Source of the DNA: Hyphomicrobiales bacterium | Lineage (GTDB): Bacteria > Pseudomonadota > Alphaproteobacteria > Rhizobiales > Devosiaceae | Length of the DNA: 6,668 nucleotides | Assembly: GCA_026989045.1 (NCBI GenBank) | Contig: JALSJY010000011.1 | Location: forward strand, 1 to 6,668 | Direction: 5' to 3' | Shown here: in pieces, positions 5,507 to 6,668 of the stretch | Layout of the letters: each line of letters starts with the position of its first letter | How positions within the stretch are numbered: position 1 is the stretch's first letter | The notes under the pieces: model-generated | The model's input: the letters and a program-made list of their open reading frames with translations, nothing else | Told to the model about the DNA's origin: nothing | Database searches by the model: none | Translations under genes and position numbers: made by a program

Positions 5507-6668
5507 TTGAATAAAGAAAAAAAAGGACAGGTGCTGGATATATATTGTTTCTCGCCAGCTGGTTTAGAAAAAAGTAAAATCTTAAGCAAAAAGCAAAAAG
5601 CATTTTTAACAAAGGGTGGGTTTGGTGCAAAAGCTGGTGAGTTTTTACCTTTAGCAGATAATAATGGGCAGTTTTTTGCCTATGTTTTTGGATTGGGTGA
5701 AGAAAAAAACCGCCCCCCTTTATTAACCTCCTTATTAGCGGTGAAACTTAGCAAGTTTGAAGAAAGCAATTTGCAATATCGACTTTTAGGGGAAACAGAT
5801 AATTCTAATATGTCGGCTCTTGGGTTTTTACTTGGCACTTATAAATTTGATAAATATAAAGAACAATCAAAGCCATCTTTGCTAAAAATGCACAAACAGG
5901 TAGATAAATCAGAGGTAAGGCGGCTTAGTGAGGGGGCGTTTTTAGCTAGAGATTTAATTAACACTGGGGCAAATGATCTTGGTCCTGATGGATTTGAAAA
6001 AGAGGTGGTTTCATTTGCAAAACAACGAAAGATGAAAATAAAAATAATCAAGGGTGATGAATTGTTAGCGCAAAATTTCCCTATGGTGCACGCCGTTGGA
6101 CGCGCTAGTGATCAAGCCCCGCGTTTGATTGATATGGTTTGGGGTGATGAAAATGATGTAAAAATTACCCTTGTGGGCAAGGGTGTGACATTTGATAGCG
6201 GGGGTTTAAATATTAAACATGCAAGCGGCATGGTTTTGATGAAAAAAGATATGGGCGGGGCAGCTAATGTGCTTGGTCTGGCGCATGCAATAATTGATGC
6301 AAAGCTAAAAATAAGATTGCGTGTCATTTTACCAATTGTTGAAAATGCAATTTCAGGCTCTTCATTTCGTCCATCTGATATTTTAAAATCACGTGCTGGC
6401 TTAAGCGTAGAAATTGGTAATACTGATGCTGAGGGAAGATTGATTTTGGCTGATGCACTTTGCTTGGCTGATGAGGAAAAGCCTGAAATGATAATTGATA
6501 TGGCTACTTTAACAGGAGCTGCTAGGGTGGCAGTAGGGACAGAGTTAGTGCCATTTTTTAGCAATGATAAAGATCTTTCAGATGATATTTTTGAGGCAGG
6601 TGAAAAGTGGGATGATCCTTTGTGGCCAATGCCCCTTTATCAGTCTTATAATAAATGCTTGATTCAAA
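5507..6668 (+). CDS. M17 leucyl aminopeptidase family protein, 3' end missing
   Basis: The frame runs open to the right edge: 387 residues are visible, and M17 enzymes are usually about 450-500, so roughly the last hundred or fewer are missing. It is a cytoplasmic two-metal exopeptidase that removes N-terminal amino acids from peptides. Seen in the C-terminal catalytic domain: VGKGVTFDSGG at 223-233 with metal ligands Lys225 and Asp230, Lys237 at the position of the catalytic lysine, KKDMGGAA with Asp248, and NTDAEGR at 305-311 with Asp307, Glu309 and Arg311. The spacings equal those I recall for E. coli PepA (K270, D275, K282, D293, D352, E354, R356). Upstream, NTGANDLGP (152-160) and VGRAS...PRLIDMVWG are also family-typical; the N-terminal domain is more divergent. 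The start is TTG with a strong AGGAGG; the next in-frame candidate, GTG at 5531, is poorly spaced. It is probably transcribed from the divergent region. Confidence 0.93.
   Translation, partial: MNKEKKGQVLDIYCFSPAGLEKSKILSKKQKAFLTKGGFGAKAGEFLPLADNNGQFFAYVFGLGEEKNRPPLLTSLLAVKLSKFEESNLQYRLLGETDNSNMSALGFLLGTYKFDKYKEQSKPSLLKMHKQVDKSEVRRLSEGAFLARDLINTGANDLGPDGFEKEVVSFAKQRKMKIKIIKGDELLAQNFPMVHAVGRASDQAPRLIDMVWGDENDVKITLVGKGVTFDSGGLNIKHASGMVLMKKDMGGAANVLGLAHAIIDAKLKIRLRVILPIVENAISGSSFRPSDILKSRAGLSVEIGNTDAEGRLILADALCLADEEKPEMIIDMATLTGAARVAVGTELVPFFSNDKDLSDDIFEAGEKWDDPLWPMPLYQSYNKCLIQ

Noticed and set aside
5839..6564. Two minus-strand open frames opposite the aminopeptidase gene
   Set aside because: The plus strand here encodes a clear M17 enzyme with all placed active-site residues, so these are shadows.
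1..6668. A new defence system, mobile element or biosynthetic cluster
   Set aside because: Every gene belongs to a known family in a familiar order, and no recombinase, direct repeats or abrupt composition change mark a transferred block.

Overview
The window is a piece of a Tad/Flp (Cpa) pilus locus from a low-GC alphaproteobacterium, followed by a housekeeping peptidase gene. The protein families, and the order cpaE-cpaF-tadB-tadC, then an inverted TPR lipoprotein, then an M17 aminopeptidase, resemble what I recall from Hyphomicrobiales (Rhizobium/Brucella/Bartonella relatives). The DNA is clearly AT-rich for that group (by eye well under 45% GC, with AT-biased third codon positions), so a host-associated or genome-reduced member is plausible. 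The genus cannot be told from the sequence alone.

Positions 1-4346 carry four genes in one direction with gaps of 9 to 30 bases, almost certainly one transcription unit: the C-terminal part of cpaE (ParA/MinD-like localisation ATPase), cpaF (secretion ATPase), tadB and tadC (paired inner-membrane platform proteins). Together they form the cytoplasmic and inner-membrane motor that assembles Flp pilin. The pilin, prepilin peptidase, secretin and outer parts are not in the window and presumably lie upstream.

Positions 4347-4589 are a non-coding stretch between convergent genes. It holds an imperfect inverted repeat, a third diverged copy of the same arm, and a perfect 16-base palindrome. It looks like remnants of dispersed palindromic repeats.

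Positions 4590-5366 (minus strand) encode a TadD-like TPR lipoprotein with a GTG start. Positions 5367-5506 are a divergent promoter region with a good minus-strand -10 box and an inverted repeat placed like an operator. From 5507 to the window end runs an M17 (leucyl aminopeptidase family) gene with a TTG start, cut off at its 3' end; all the active-site residues I can place are present.

I see no CRISPR array, tRNA, rRNA, insertion sequence or toxin/antitoxin pair, and no convincing sign of a new system. The most unusual content is the repeat cluster and the divergent control region.
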